Shown here: positions 30,875 to 41,589 of the stretch, piece by piece | Numbering within the stretch: the stretch's first letter is position 1 | Layout of the letters: each line of letters begins with the position of its first letter | Source: Scilla litardierei | Taxonomy: Eukaryota > Streptophyta > Magnoliopsida > Asparagales > Asparagaceae | Direction: 5' to 3' | Assembly: GCA_030789695.1 (NCBI GenBank) | Contig: CM061142.1 | Coordinates: forward strand, 158,134,714-158,198,713 | Length of the DNA: 64,000 nt | Program-made: the position numbers and the translations under genes | The notes under the pieces: generated by a model | What the model was told of the DNA's origin: nothing | The model's database searches: none | What the model saw: only the letters and a program-made list of their open reading frames with translations

Positions 30875-31826
30875 CTTGACTGAGTAGCTTCCCTGCTCGG
30901 TCGAGCAGTGCAGACACGGAAAAAGAAGGATATATTGCCACTTTAGCACGGCCCGAGCAGCCTCTTGCTCGGTCCGAGTAGAAATCAACTCGGTCCGAGC
31001 ATTAAACTGCTCGGTCGAGTACTATAGGCTTTTGAAGTAGGGGAGAAAACGTCACACTGCCAACCCGACCAGAATATTATTGGCTCTGCATGAGTAGATA
31101 TCGACACGGTCCGAGCAATGCATTACTCAGTCGAGTACTACAGTTTTTTGAAGTTAAGGAGAAACGTCACTCTGCCAACCCGGACAAAATATTATTGGCT
31201 TGGCCCGAGTAGGAATCGACTCGGACCGAGCATCAAGCTGCTCGGTCGAGCAGACAAGGGAGTTTTTCGCATCGAAATTTTGCATTGACCCGGTCGAGCA
31301 GCTTAGCTGCTCGGGCCGAGTCGGGTCGGTCCTTTAATTCCAAACCAGAAACCCGACTATAAGTTAGCACTGTTAAAAAAAATTTTAACCTAAAAATTTT
31401 ACTCTCTAATCCCCCCGAGCTCTCTCAATCCCCCTACTCGTTCAACCCCTCACTTAGCCGCCTTCCTCCTCCCGCATCGCTGCCGGCGCCGCCGTCTGTG
31501 CCGCCATCTCCGGTCAGCCCTCCCCTTGTTTCTCTCTCTTCCCCCTCTCTATCTCTCCGCCACCTCCCCTCTCTCCCCCTCTCCACCCTACTCAGTCGAC
31601 GGCGCCGCCGACCCGCCCTTCCCCAAAAACCCCCTCACCCACCCCCTTTTTAAAACCCACCGCCCACTCCCCCCTCTCCCCACCTGTGATCGCCGAAATC
31701 CCCCCTCCCAATTTCCTCTCGACTGTGCCCTAGGGCACAAACCGAGCAGCTCGTCTGCTCAGTCATAACCACTCACTGAGTAGCACAACACGGACCGAGC
31801 AGTTTCACTGCTCGGTCTGAGTCACC
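30875..31826 (+). repeat. Internal CTCGGtCGAGCAG palindrome arrays upstream of E env-position ORF
   Basis: Two blocks (30875-31330 and 31735-31826) carry the same palindrome variants as E's LTR, separated by a C-rich, pyrimidine-rich stretch (31400-31730). The best-formed example is around 31290-31320, where CGGTCGAGCAG and CTGCTCGGGCCGAG face each other. The block ends about 210 bp before the ORF start. Confidence 0.85.
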
Positions 31827-32034
31827 TCATATCTGTGTATCACCCGTTTTTACTAGTTTATCTGGCATTTTGATCGTTTCGACTTGCAGGTACTCTCTGC
31901 TTACATCAGTAGCAACTGTGCAAACTAGCTTGGGGGATCTTTCATGCACTCACATCGTTTGCATCCATCGCACTTACAGTACACTCGTTCCCTTCTATAT
32001 TTTCATACCGTATCATTACACTGCCCACGACACG

Positions 32035-33906
32035 ATGGTTTACACACGCGGAGCCACCACACCCCCCGTTCGTGGGAAGAGGTCATCTTCTGGCGCCTCC
32101 TCTTCCCGACCCCAGCGTCGTACCAGACACACCACCACATCCACCACCTCCACTACCACCGCACCGTCTACCACATCTCCGACCACCACCATCCCCACCA
32201 CCACCACACCTGTCACGTCCACCGTTATCCCCACCACAGATCCCATCCCCACCACAGCACCATCCACCGCCTCCACCTCATCACCCCCACACCCTGTACC
32301 CACCAGGGATGACACCCCCGCACATCTCCCAACATATGGCATTGCGTTCCGAGATCACGCACACCGGGAGCGCTTTTACAGGCTCTCCCAGCGCCGTTTC
32401 GTTCCTACCATGTTCATAGACGTGCCCGCACTTAGATCCCTGGGACTCCTACAGGGAGTTCACCACCTATACCGAGCGATCGGTTTCAACCGTTTCCTCG
32501 ATGTGCATGCTCCGACCTACACCCACATAGCACTCGAGGGTCTCGGCTCCCTTGCTCTCACCCCGGCAGGTGAAGACATTACCTTCCGACTCCTGGATCA
32601 TGACTGCACCATCACATTTGCTATGGTCAGGGAGTATTTTCACTTCCCTGCCATCCCAGAGCCCAGACTAGCCTTCTCCCCGCTTTTTGATGTTGACGCT
32701 TTTGATGCTCGCTCCTTTTGGGAGCGTATTTCTGGACTTCCACAGTATCGCCCTAGCCGGGTGAAGGCATCGTGCATTGTGCACCCATGCCTTCGCTACA
32801 CTCAGTGGTACCTTGCTTCTATTCTTTTTTGGAGACCTGAGGTCAGGACCATGTCCCTCCCTGAGTTTATCCATCTTATGGGTATGACCTGGCCTATTCG
32901 ATTCCACCCAGACGGCTCTCTGCGACCATTCATGCTCTCTGACGCAGCCCACTGGTTGTGTCACCGACTTTACCAGACAGCCATCAATTACCATGGGACA
33001 GACATTTACTGCGGTGGCTTCTTCACTATTTTTGCTAGGATGCTAGATATTCCCATCCCAGGCGACCTTCACTGTCCCGTCGGCCCGACATGCTTGACCA
33101 TTGGCGTGCTCGAGCATATGCACATTATCCGACCACACGGTGATCATCACTGGCTTTACCTAGTAGGCATCACCCATACTCCTCACATGGTTCTACCCAC
33201 CCCTCACCTGATGCACATCCCCGCCGTCCAGCTTGACTGGATGATTCCTCAGGTTTTCCCACTCCCTCCCATCCATGTTCTCGAGCCCCCCGGAGCACCG
33301 GTCGAGGCACCTACCGATGACCCGGTTTCACGCTCCCCGGTGTTTGAGCTTCTTGATATAGCTGCATTAATAGTCGGCCTCCCTGTCCCATCTGCTTACC
33401 CATCAGTTTCTAGAGCCGATACTTCCCCCACCATTGTATCCGCCACCTCCACCACAGTTGAGTCCTCGGGGACTGTCCACACATCTTGCCCCGAGACTCA
33501 GATCTCTTTGTTTTCTGTATCGATGCCGGAGGGCACCGATTTACCTTTTGCTGACGACCCCATAGATCTTGATTCTCCCTCGCACGACCCATCACCCACC
33601 CACCCTCCTCTTTTTGACCTTATAGCATCAGTTCCTATCTCTTTAGGTCCACACATTCCACTTTCTGTCACCACTACCTCCTCACAACTGGCCATTTTAA
33701 CGGAGTCTGTCTCGACATCTGTCCATACCACTGTGTCGATGATAGCTCTTTCTTCTGCCACTGCTGATTTACCATCGAGCTCACCCTCTCATACCTTCCA
33801 CACTAGGCACTTGCATCAGTTGCACATGGCCGATTCACGAGAGTGGTGTCTCACAGACACTTTCCTCGCTCTCCACTTGACTCTCGTACTCCCGACACTC
33901 GCTTGA
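32035..33906 (+). CDS. Env-position ORF of E (Athila ORF3-like, plant-transposon domain), 623 aa
   Basis: This is the longest open frame of the Athila-type elements here. It starts MVYTRGAT; the ATG at 32035 is chosen because an alignable start occurs in D. A basic then Thr/Pro/Ser-rich N terminus (about residues 10-100) is followed by a conserved domain (about 110-430) seen after pol in Athila-type elements, with a YGIAF start and motifs such as HPCLRYTQWYLA and YCGGFF. A low-complexity Ser/Thr/Pro tail follows. I see no clear signal peptide or fusion peptide, so the name 'envelope' is positional only. The reading shifts near 33843-33906 into a frame that continues to 34280 with a possible coiled segment, so the C terminus may be truncated. 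Confidence 0.75.
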   Translation: MVYTRGATTPPVRGKRSSSGASSSRPQRRTRHTTTSTTSTTTAPSTTSPTTTIPTTTTPVTSTVIPTTDPIPTTAPSTASTSSPPHPVPTRDDTPAHLPTYGIAFRDHAHRERFYRLSQRRFVPTMFIDVPALRSLGLLQGVHHLYRAIGFNRFLDVHAPTYTHIALEGLGSLALTPAGEDITFRLLDHDCTITFAMVREYFHFPAIPEPRLAFSPLFDVDAFDARSFWERISGLPQYRPSRVKASCIVHPCLRYTQWYLASILFWRPEVRTMSLPEFIHLMGMTWPIRFHPDGSLRPFMLSDAAHWLCHRLYQTAINYHGTDIYCGGFFTIFARMLDIPIPGDLHCPVGPTCLTIGVLEHMHIIRPHGDHHWLYLVGITHTPHMVLPTPHLMHIPAVQLDWMIPQVFPLPPIHVLEPPGAPVEAPTDDPVSRSPVFELLDIAALIVGLPVPSAYPSVSRADTSPTIVSATSTTVESSGTVHTSCPETQISLFSVSMPEGTDLPFADDPIDLDSPSHDPSPTHPPLFDLIASVPISLGPHIPLSVTTTSSQLAILTESVSTSVHTTVSMIALSSATADLPSSSPSHTFHTRHLHQLHMADSREWCLTDTFLALHLTLVLPTLA

Positions 33907-34280
33907 CCACATTAGAGGAGTTGACTTCCCGCTTACGGTGGGATTTCGATGACTTTTTAGTCACGACGGTGACACACAGATCCAGAGTCGAGTCGGATCT
34001 TACCTCTATCATAGACATGCTTCGTCACCGTGGCCCACCTACTGTTATCCTTACACCAGCTCTGCCTCCCAGGACGGACACTATGACACACTCTGCACCA
34101 CTCAGTTCTTCACTTCCTCAGGATTCTGCACAGCATGTTTCTACCACTTTTGAGTCGTCTGTCACAGTAGATCCACTTCTGCCCTGGTTTTACATTCTAC
34201 TGAGCCCTCCACTACCACCGTCGATATCACCGCCAGCCCACCCCATGATTTCTAGTCGGACATTCCACCCAGCACTCTGA
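33907..34280 (+). pseudogene. Out-of-frame C-terminal continuation of the E env-position ORF
   Basis: A different frame gives a segment (TLEELTSRLRWDFDDF and onward) that resembles, by order and character, the region of D around 54000-54060 (VSGLRGDFRALSATISVV). This suggests a frameshift near 33850-33900. Confidence 0.5.
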
Positions 34281-35134
34281 GTCCACAGCAGAGGGACCCA
34301 TCACCACCCCCAGAGGGTGGTTCCTCTGCTTGATGTAGTCCTTACCTGCTTTTGCCTCCCCTATTTTATTTTGTGCCCATCTGTCTGTTTGGGGCCCTAC
34401 TTTTACATAGCTTGGGGGAGGCGCCACCCTTGCATCACATCTCATTTTGCATTGCATCACTCCATGTTTTTTGCTTTTCTTTTTGCACAGTTTTTATTAT
34501 ATTCCCCCACCCACCCGATCCCTTTAGCATCATCCCCCGTACACGAGCGATTTCTTAGCAGTGAGGACACTGCTAGATTTAGCTTGGGGGATGAGTGCTA
34601 CCGCTTTATTTTTGATTTTTTTCTTTTACATTTTCTCTCCTTATTTCAGTCTTTAGTTCATTTTCCACCGTTTATCACGTCATTTTTCTTTTTTCTCATT
34701 TTGCATCATATTTTCTATTTTCACCATGCATGCATCTCTTTTTCTTTATTTTCACTTTTCTCCGCCTCTTTTTCTTTATTTGCTAAGGATGTTTCGCATG
34801 ATGATATCTCTCGTAGCCTTATTAGGTTTTTGCGATGCTCATTTCTGTTGACATGCTATTAGGGTGAATTTCAGCTTTATTATCTATATGCATGCATTTC
34901 TTTTGTTGATCTATCTGATTTAATGCTTAAAATGAATTGAAAATCGAATGCATGAATTAGTATCTAGTATGATCTATGTTGGAAATGCACCTATGTTTAC
35001 ACATCACTAGAACACTTGGAGTATCTGTTTTTATCTTATTCACTTCTGATTGCATGCCTGCTGATATTGTGATTATTACTGCATGCCTTTTTCAGTATTC
35101 ATTTAGAAAAGTGAAAATATCCATGCTATCTATG
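34281..35134 (+). other. Post-env spacer of E with PPT-like motifs
   Basis: T-rich, non-coding. AGCTTGGGGGA-type motifs occur at 34409-34420 and 34581-34591, the latter after GGACACTG. D has the same GGACACTG...TTTAGCTTGGGGG arrangement on the minus strand near 53475-53510. Confidence 0.6.
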
Positions 35135-35721
35135 TGTAACGACCACTTTTCGTTGTACGTTTTTCGTGCACGTGCTTTTGGCCGTGCACGTGTTTGTTTT
35201 AGACTTTGTTTGTTGGTGAACACTTTTGTGTGATATGCCGTTGTGAACGTCTCTGAGAGTATTAAATAGTGGCACTATCTTGGAACGACACTTCTCGAGT
35301 CGTTTTTCCACAATTTAAACTTACTCGATGAGACGTGACGATTTTCACTTTTGACGGGAGACGTTTCTATTTTTAGTTTTGTCGTCCGACATTGAATTTG
35401 AGATCCGTCTTCTTAGTTAGCTCACATTCGTCATCACGATCACCCCGATATTTATTTTATAATTTTTGGAGTTTATTTGTCCACTTTTATATTTTTAACA
35501 AGTTTTATATTATTTTTAATAATTAATTTATAAATTATTTTCGGCCAAATAAAATTTATTTGAGTTTTAAACGTTTTAAAGAATTTTTGAGCCAATTTCC
35601 AGCTCATTTGGACCAAGTCAAATCCTTGGGTGAGTTGGAGAAGTTGAATTTCAAATTTTAAATTATTTTAATATTCTAATCCCATTAGATTTAGCCCTAG
35701 ACCAAGTCAACCCATCTATAC

Positions 35722-35729
35722 TATATAAG
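35722..35729 (+). promoter_or_regulatory. TATA box of C 5' LTR
   Basis: TATATAAG followed by the leader; the same box is at 42177-42184. Confidence 0.7.
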
Positions 35730-35793
35730 CAACCCCTAGCAAGACCTATTTTCGCAAGAAATTAGCCCTAGCCTCTTCTAAACTTGAAATTGG

Positions 35794-35818
35794 ACGTTGC
35801 GACGATTCGTCGCAACGT
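35794..35818 (+). repeat. Perfect 12-bp-arm palindrome in C leader
   Basis: ACGTTGCGACGA and TCGTCGCAACGT flank a single T, about 65 bp after the TATA box, followed by further ACGTTGCGACG and three CGTTGCAA units (36050-36075). It is repeated in LTR2 (about 42249). Confidence 0.85.
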
Positions 35819-36767
35819 TGCGACGTTCAGCTGCCGCACGACCGAAGGAAACAGCGCCGTTTCCCCGCTCCGACCGAAGGCCAACCCCGCATCCTAGCCG
35901 CTCCGCACCACTGCAGCAAGCGCCGCTCCGATCCATCGACCTGACCGAAGCGCTCCCCCGCATCCGCCTTGTCGCTCCGCTCCGCACAGCGCTCCGCTTG
36001 TCGCCCCGCATCGCTCCGCATCTGACCGGTCGCCCCGCCCGCAGCGACCGACGTTGCAACGTTGCAACGTTGCAACATCGCCCGCCTCGCATCCCAAGCG
36101 CACGACCGAAGCCCCCGACCGGTCTGACCGAAGGAGACAGCCCCGCCCGCTGCTGTGACCGACCCAAATCGCTGCACAGCCCCGTTCTCTCGCAGCGACC
36201 GACCAAATCCCCCGCATTGGCTGAGTACGACCGAGAGCCATTCGTCGCAACCCCGCATCTGTCGCACCACTTGCCTCCGTGGGCCCCTCAAGTTCTCCAG
36301 AGTTATTGTGGGTCCCCCAAAGGCCCCTAGGACTGCTGTGGGCCCCACCTAGGTGTGTTCTCTTCGACGACTTGCCACGTACGACGTCATCGCACGTCGT
36401 TGGCCGTCGTCGCACGTGCGAGCTTTGGAATCTGGAATCGTCGCCCGGGTTGATGCTCTGAACTTTCCAGCGAGGAAACTATATTGGAATCAGGACTTGG
36501 AGCGCGTTCTATTATTACAACCCCCGGTGTCGCTACCCGACGCCGGTGTAGCTTTCGCGTCGTGTTGAGGTAACGTTTTGCACCCCTAGGACCCCCCAAC
36601 CCAATGCATGCTAATCAAGACTAAAATCAGTATTTTCAAAGTATTTTAAATGTTTTAAATTCACTAATCAAGATTAATAATATGGACTTTAGGCCGGTGG
36701 ACTTGTGCACGTAGGATAATTGTGATTTTGGACTCATTGGACGGTGTGCTCAGACGTCGTGCTTGCA

Positions 36768-36944
36768 GGCAAGTGAAACTTGCCAAATCTTGTTTAGGGC
36801 CATGTTTTTAGGCCACTTCCTTGCTTTTAGCGTAAAAGAGACTAGTCAGTGAAATGATAGCTGGCTAGACGCCTACTTGATCTAGTTTGACAACGAAACT
36901 AGATCCGTCACCTAAATGATCTAGCTTGACAACGAAGCTAGATC
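36768..36944 (+). promoter_or_regulatory. Leader hairpin series in C LTR
   Basis: GGCAAGTGAAACTTGCC (36768-36784); GGCC/GGCC (36798-36814); CTAGTCAG/CTGGCTAG with loop containing GAAATGATA (36842-36868); GATCTAGTTT/AAACTAGATC with loop GACAACG (36879-36905); GATCTAGCTT/AAGCTAGATC with the same loop (36918-36944). Loops match A; stems differ by paired changes. LTR2 repeats the series. Confidence 0.75.
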
Positions 36945-37481
36945 CAACCCTTAAACTTGTCATTCATGCATGCTAAACTGTCACGTTTACTTTTCTTACT
37001 TGTACGCTTTACTACTTGTCATGCCATGTCATCCATGCATTGATTGTTGCATCGTAGCACACGCTACAATACTTGTACTCGTACTACTTGTCCGGCTAGG
37101 TGCACCCCTACGCCATACTTGTTTAAACACTTCCTGGCTCGTGGTCCAGAAGCGGGCCTCATGTGTTGGCTAGAAACCAATGCCCGATACACGTGGAGGG
37201 GTAGGGATAAACGGTTACTTGAGCTTAGGAGTGGCCTGATCCGCCCTCTAGCCAAAAGACGGAATCTCTGTGCACGAGGTGCTTACTTTTCTTGTCTTGT
37301 ACTTGTCTTGTGAATGATTCATGTAATACTTGTCATCCATGCCATGCCATGCTCGTACTTTACCTTACTTTACTTTACTTGTTGCACTCATACTTTAAAC
37401 TGCCATGTCATTGCATTCATGCTAGAACTGCTAGGTTGTTTTACCTACTTTCAGTTTCCTTGCACAAGTGTTCCAGACTTG

Positions 37482-37565
37482 CTGACATGTGCCCCTTGCT
37501 CTTTTGGGTGTCACATGTTAGACCCTGAGCCAGAGACCGTTGCTGAGTACGTGATGTTTTGCTGA
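37482..37565 (+). pseudogene. Micro-ORF hairpin and broken micro-ORF of C
   Basis: CTGACATGTG (37482-37491) pairs with CACATGTTAG (37512-37521). The ATG at 37515 opens an ORF of only 16 codons starting like A's (MLDPEPE). An extra T in a T-run shifts the frame compared with A. Downstream, the shifted frame is still Glu-rich, so this looks like a decayed copy of the A-type micro-ORF. Confidence 0.55.
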
Positions 37566-40517
37566 CGCTGAGTCTGAGTCCATGATTGCACAGGAGGATT
37601 TTGGTGGACACCGGTGACCATTCTTTGAGTCTTTGTTGAGCTTTATTTTGCTTTAGGCCTTTTGTTAGTTGTTGGTGCGTAGCACCGTTGTTTTGTACTT
37701 TGTACTTTTGTTGGCCATGTTTGGGCCTTTAGTCTCTTTTTCTTTTAGCCTGGTGGCTTTTCTGCGATGTTGGAATTATATTTATGGATATTCTGAGATT
37801 ATTCTTTTGTCTCATTTCATTATTATTATCTTGTTTCGCTCGCGTTGCAAGGACCTACAGTTTTAAATTTGATTGACGCTTATCGGACTTGCAGCTTTGT
37901 AGCTTCAAGTCTGAGCGGACCTTCTCACGCTTCGCCTCCATATTTTTGGGAAGCGGGGCGTGACAGGTTTTGTTGGTGGCCCATGCAGGTCCAGTCTTGC
38001 AATTGCGAATCAACGAAACAACGATAATAACGGAATGTCCATTAAATAAATTGCAACATCCGAGTCATAAGCCCGAGTCTAGTCGTTTTCTTAGGACACT
38101 AGGTGATAAGAAGACTCAGTTAGACGCCTGTGCTTGTTAGATAGAGGCCTCTGTTTGTTAGTTAGACCCCCTGCCAGCAATTGATTTAATCGTCGTAGGA
38201 GTTACCTTAGTGGTTATTGTCTACCCCTGACCATATTAGACTTCTAGGATTTCCTTCGGTCGTTCGCTTTTGGGTTCATCGATTTCGGACCAAGCTGAAC
38301 GCATTTCATTACCGTCCAGCCCCTTAGAAGGTCTTAGTGCCTAGTTCCAAATCTTTAGTTGGTCGACCGTAGGAGTCTCCCCGTAGATCCTTCAGAATCA
38401 TATCCTAGGCGTATGTGTGTTCTGATCACCTGCCCAAATTTCCTTGCCTCGATTCACGAGATCGCCTCATGACGATCGTCGTCACTCTTCGAACATCTCC
38501 ATTACAAATCCTGAATCTTCTGAAAGTATTTTTCGATTTCCTCTTTCCCTAAGTTTAACCTTGTTCAAAATTTTAATATACTTATACTTCATACTCCTTC
38601 ATTGATTTAAATTTTTTTTAAAAAACTTTTGTCGAAATTTTTGAACACTAGTTATAATATTTTTCCAGCCTATAATTTCCGTACTTATGTAATTGTGTTG
38701 CCCTTCATATATTAATTTTATATAGAACCGTACTTTTATTTTTCCCAATACGATTTATAATTTTCCTTCTTATACGAATGAAACGTCGCGTTTACTTTAA
38801 TATACTTTCAAGACACATGGAATTTCAGCTTTCAGCAAGTTGGCTTTTGCTCGTCGTTTTCGCTACTTCAGATTTTTGCAAAATCGTTATTTTCATAACC
38901 TCTTCCTTCTTTAGACCCCCTGACTTGATTTTAAAGATTTGCTATTCGACCTTGATAATTCTTATGCTAAATTACTATTATTTTCTTCCGCTCACCATAC
39001 ACGCTTTTGGAAAAATTTCTAAACCAAATTGAATTTCAATTATTTTTATATCCGTGCCAGACTTGTGGTGCTCGTATATTAAGAACCCTGCGTAAATCAG
39101 TTTTTTTTCATTTTTTTTGCAAACCCTGGTTCTCTAAAAGTAGTTTCAATGTTGGTTATTTTAAAATTTTCCATAGCCTAAAGTTTTGAAGCATTTAACA
39201 TGAGTTTAAATCCTTCCGTTACTTGATTTCATTCTTTGACTTTCAAAAACTTTTGACAACACTAACGGATAGAATTTTCTAAACCATGTCCTTAATATTC
39301 GTGTAAATGATTTTACTTCCTTTTACATTGATTTTATATAAACCAATAAAACATTTTCTCTTATTATGAATATTCGACTCAAACTTATTTCAACTCGCTT
39401 TATCGATCTTCAAATATTTTGTACAGATGAGGAATTCCAATTATTTTTGAAGTACAACAGTTTTCAAAATCCACGTATTTTAGCTTATGCTATTTACCCT
39501 ATTTCCTTTCCTGTATCCTATTTAAGCATCACTACATCTCCCTTTTCCCTCAACCTAAACATCACCATTGAGTCAATGCTTCGTCTAACCAAGCTGTCTC
39601 CTTGTATTCGTCCTATCTGAACTCGTGCTTATCGATCCTTCCCTCGTCACGCTCTCGACCTCTCTTTATTGCTTAGACCTTAGAGTCCGTCAATGTCTGT
39701 GTCAACCCTTAATTGTTAGTAGGCCCTTGGACCTTGTAGGGTAGTCGTAGTGCACGTACCTAAGTTGGTGCGTGGGCTCGAATGAGAATTCCCATAGTAT
39801 AATGATGCTTGCCTATTGTGTGGTATATATATACTCGGAGTTATTCGTGATAGTATGAAGTTGTGGTGTGTTAGTAGTTATAGATTTTTGTGTGGATAGC
39901 TATACTATACTAGGGATGCCTGTGTATTAGAGTCAGCGTTGAAATATCTAAGTTGTGTATGTAGTTAGAGATACTTATAATGGTTGAAGTAAATGATTGG
40001 TAAAGCTATGTGTATGATAGTAGTGATAATAATAAGTGTACGTATAGTTAAGTAAGTAGGCCTATTGAGTGACCCATATATATTAGCACGTATGAGCGTG
40101 TGCTCGTATGTGGGTATGCATTGTGTTTAGACACAAGTAGTTATGTTTTGATGCCTGAGTATATAGGTGATATACATATGGTAGTAGGAGTATAATCTTG
40201 ATTGGTATTGCTTGCTTTACGGGATGTTGCATGCGTGCATACCGTGAGGTATACACGACTATTGCACATCTTAATTATGTATGTGTGGATGTGTTAGTAT
40301 ACTAATTATAGGTAGTAGGCTATGGTGTGAATATATACATTATTTATGTGTGACTATACGGTGAATGTTTGTACTAGAGAGGGTATTATAAATATGTGGG
40401 TGCTGATGTCTGTAATGTTATTATTATGGTATATAATTAGATTGAACTATGTGGGTGCTACCTGACTAAATATTAAGTGTGATTGACCTATGGAATGTAT
40501 ATGGTTGTATTGGTAGA

Positions 40518-40520
<3 letters not shown>

Positions 40521-40593
<73 letters not shown>
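40521..40593. repeat. (AT)n microsatellite in C interior
   Basis: About 36 uninterrupted AT units. Tyr/Ile-repeat ORFs here are artefacts. Confidence 0.95.
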
Positions 40594-40595
<2 letters not shown>

Positions 40596-41551
40596 GGAGT
40601 GGTATTGGTATATGTATGAATGCCGTGTTACGTGTATAGAATATTCTGATGTGTGTATTGAGTCTCACTCAAGCTTGAGTGAGTATACTCTAAGTATATT
40701 GAATGTATGTTTGTAGTTTGAATATAGCAATGCTTGATGTATGTATAGTAATAGAAGTGTTTGTGCCTGGTTGAGTTACGCACATGACTGTGGGTCGCTA
40801 CACCAGTATATAGTTATAGGTGTTGGTCTTGTGGTATATTTATTTACTAAGGACTTGCTTGTGTGCTAGCTAAAACTAGGTGCATAGATGTGCTAGTAAT
40901 ATAATGGTATGAATGGTATGCGTAAATGAAATGTTAGCGTGTATGGGTGTGCACCATGCACGGGTAGGTATGTGCTTAGTTATAGGCTTGATGACTATGA
41001 TATATGTGGCGTGTCGTAAATACAGTTATAGGACCGTACGTAATGTGAATGTATGGTGAAATATTGGAATGCATTTGAATGACTATATATATTATGAAAT
41101 ATGGTAGTAGTGAATATATATTAGATATAGTAAAATTTGACTTAAAAATGGTATGGTGTGACTGCTTATGTGGATGTGCTTAGTATTGGATGTATACTAG
41201 GAAATATTAGAGGGTAGTATACCCTTGATGTTTGTGCATAGGTAGCTATCTATATGTAGAGCAATGATTGTATTGGCTAAGTGTGAGACTATCCTTATAT
41301 AAGTATCTGAACTGTTGTTTTGCGAGTAGTAGTTATATAAGGGATGTATGTTTATATATATGATTGAAATACATGTATGAATTTGACTGACTATAATAAG
41401 TATAAGTGTATACGTACGTGAATGTATATACGTGTTGGTAATATTAATGTTTGACTACTTAGTGCATATATAAGCACTTGTAATGACTATACCTGGTTGA
41501 ATTATTATATGACTTGATTGGGGTAGTTACTAGAGTGACTAGATATATTAG

Positions 41552-41589
41552 AAAGTCCGAGGACGGACTTTATTCTAAGGTGGGGAGGA
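41552..41589 (+). promoter_or_regulatory. C pre-PPT hairpin and polypurine tract
   Basis: AAAGTCCG-AGGA-CGGACTTT (41552-41571), then AAGGTGGGGAGGA (41577-41589). The stem differs from A by a compensating pair change (TC/GA-side), with the loop kept. Confidence 0.82.

Larger units (their letters stand above)
35135..37965 (+). mobile_element. Element C 5' LTR (2831 bp)
   Basis: Begins TGTAACGACC and ends GCGTGACA. TATA box at 35722-35729. A GC-rich leader follows (about 35790-36430) with many CGACCGAAG-type words and palindromes. Next come AG|GCAAGT with the hairpin series (36768-36944), the CTCGTGGT-loop hairpin (about 37134), the micro-ORF hairpin (37482-37521) and a broken micro-ORF. ORFs of about 140-177 aa overlapping on both strands of the GC-rich leader are composition artefacts. 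Confidence 0.9.
37966..41589 (+). other. Non-coding interior of C
   Basis: The conserved 18-mer is at 37974-37991. After about 250 bp with tcttag acceptor-like sequence (ending 38091) and GC-balanced DNA, the region becomes AT-rich, then T/G/A-rich (39700-41500). No gag or pol similarity and no supported ORF. It ends with the pre-PPT hairpin and PPT. Confidence 0.75.

Noticed and set aside
35778..36415. Overlapping ORFs of 120-177 aa on both strands of C's LTR (and 42191-42803)
   Set aside because: GC-rich, stop-poor leader with repeated cgaccgaag words; ORFs on both strands, Arg/Pro/Cys-rich, no domain, and lying inside an LTR.
40447..40716. Tyr/Ile-repeat ORFs
   Set aside because: Direct translation of the (AT)n microsatellite.
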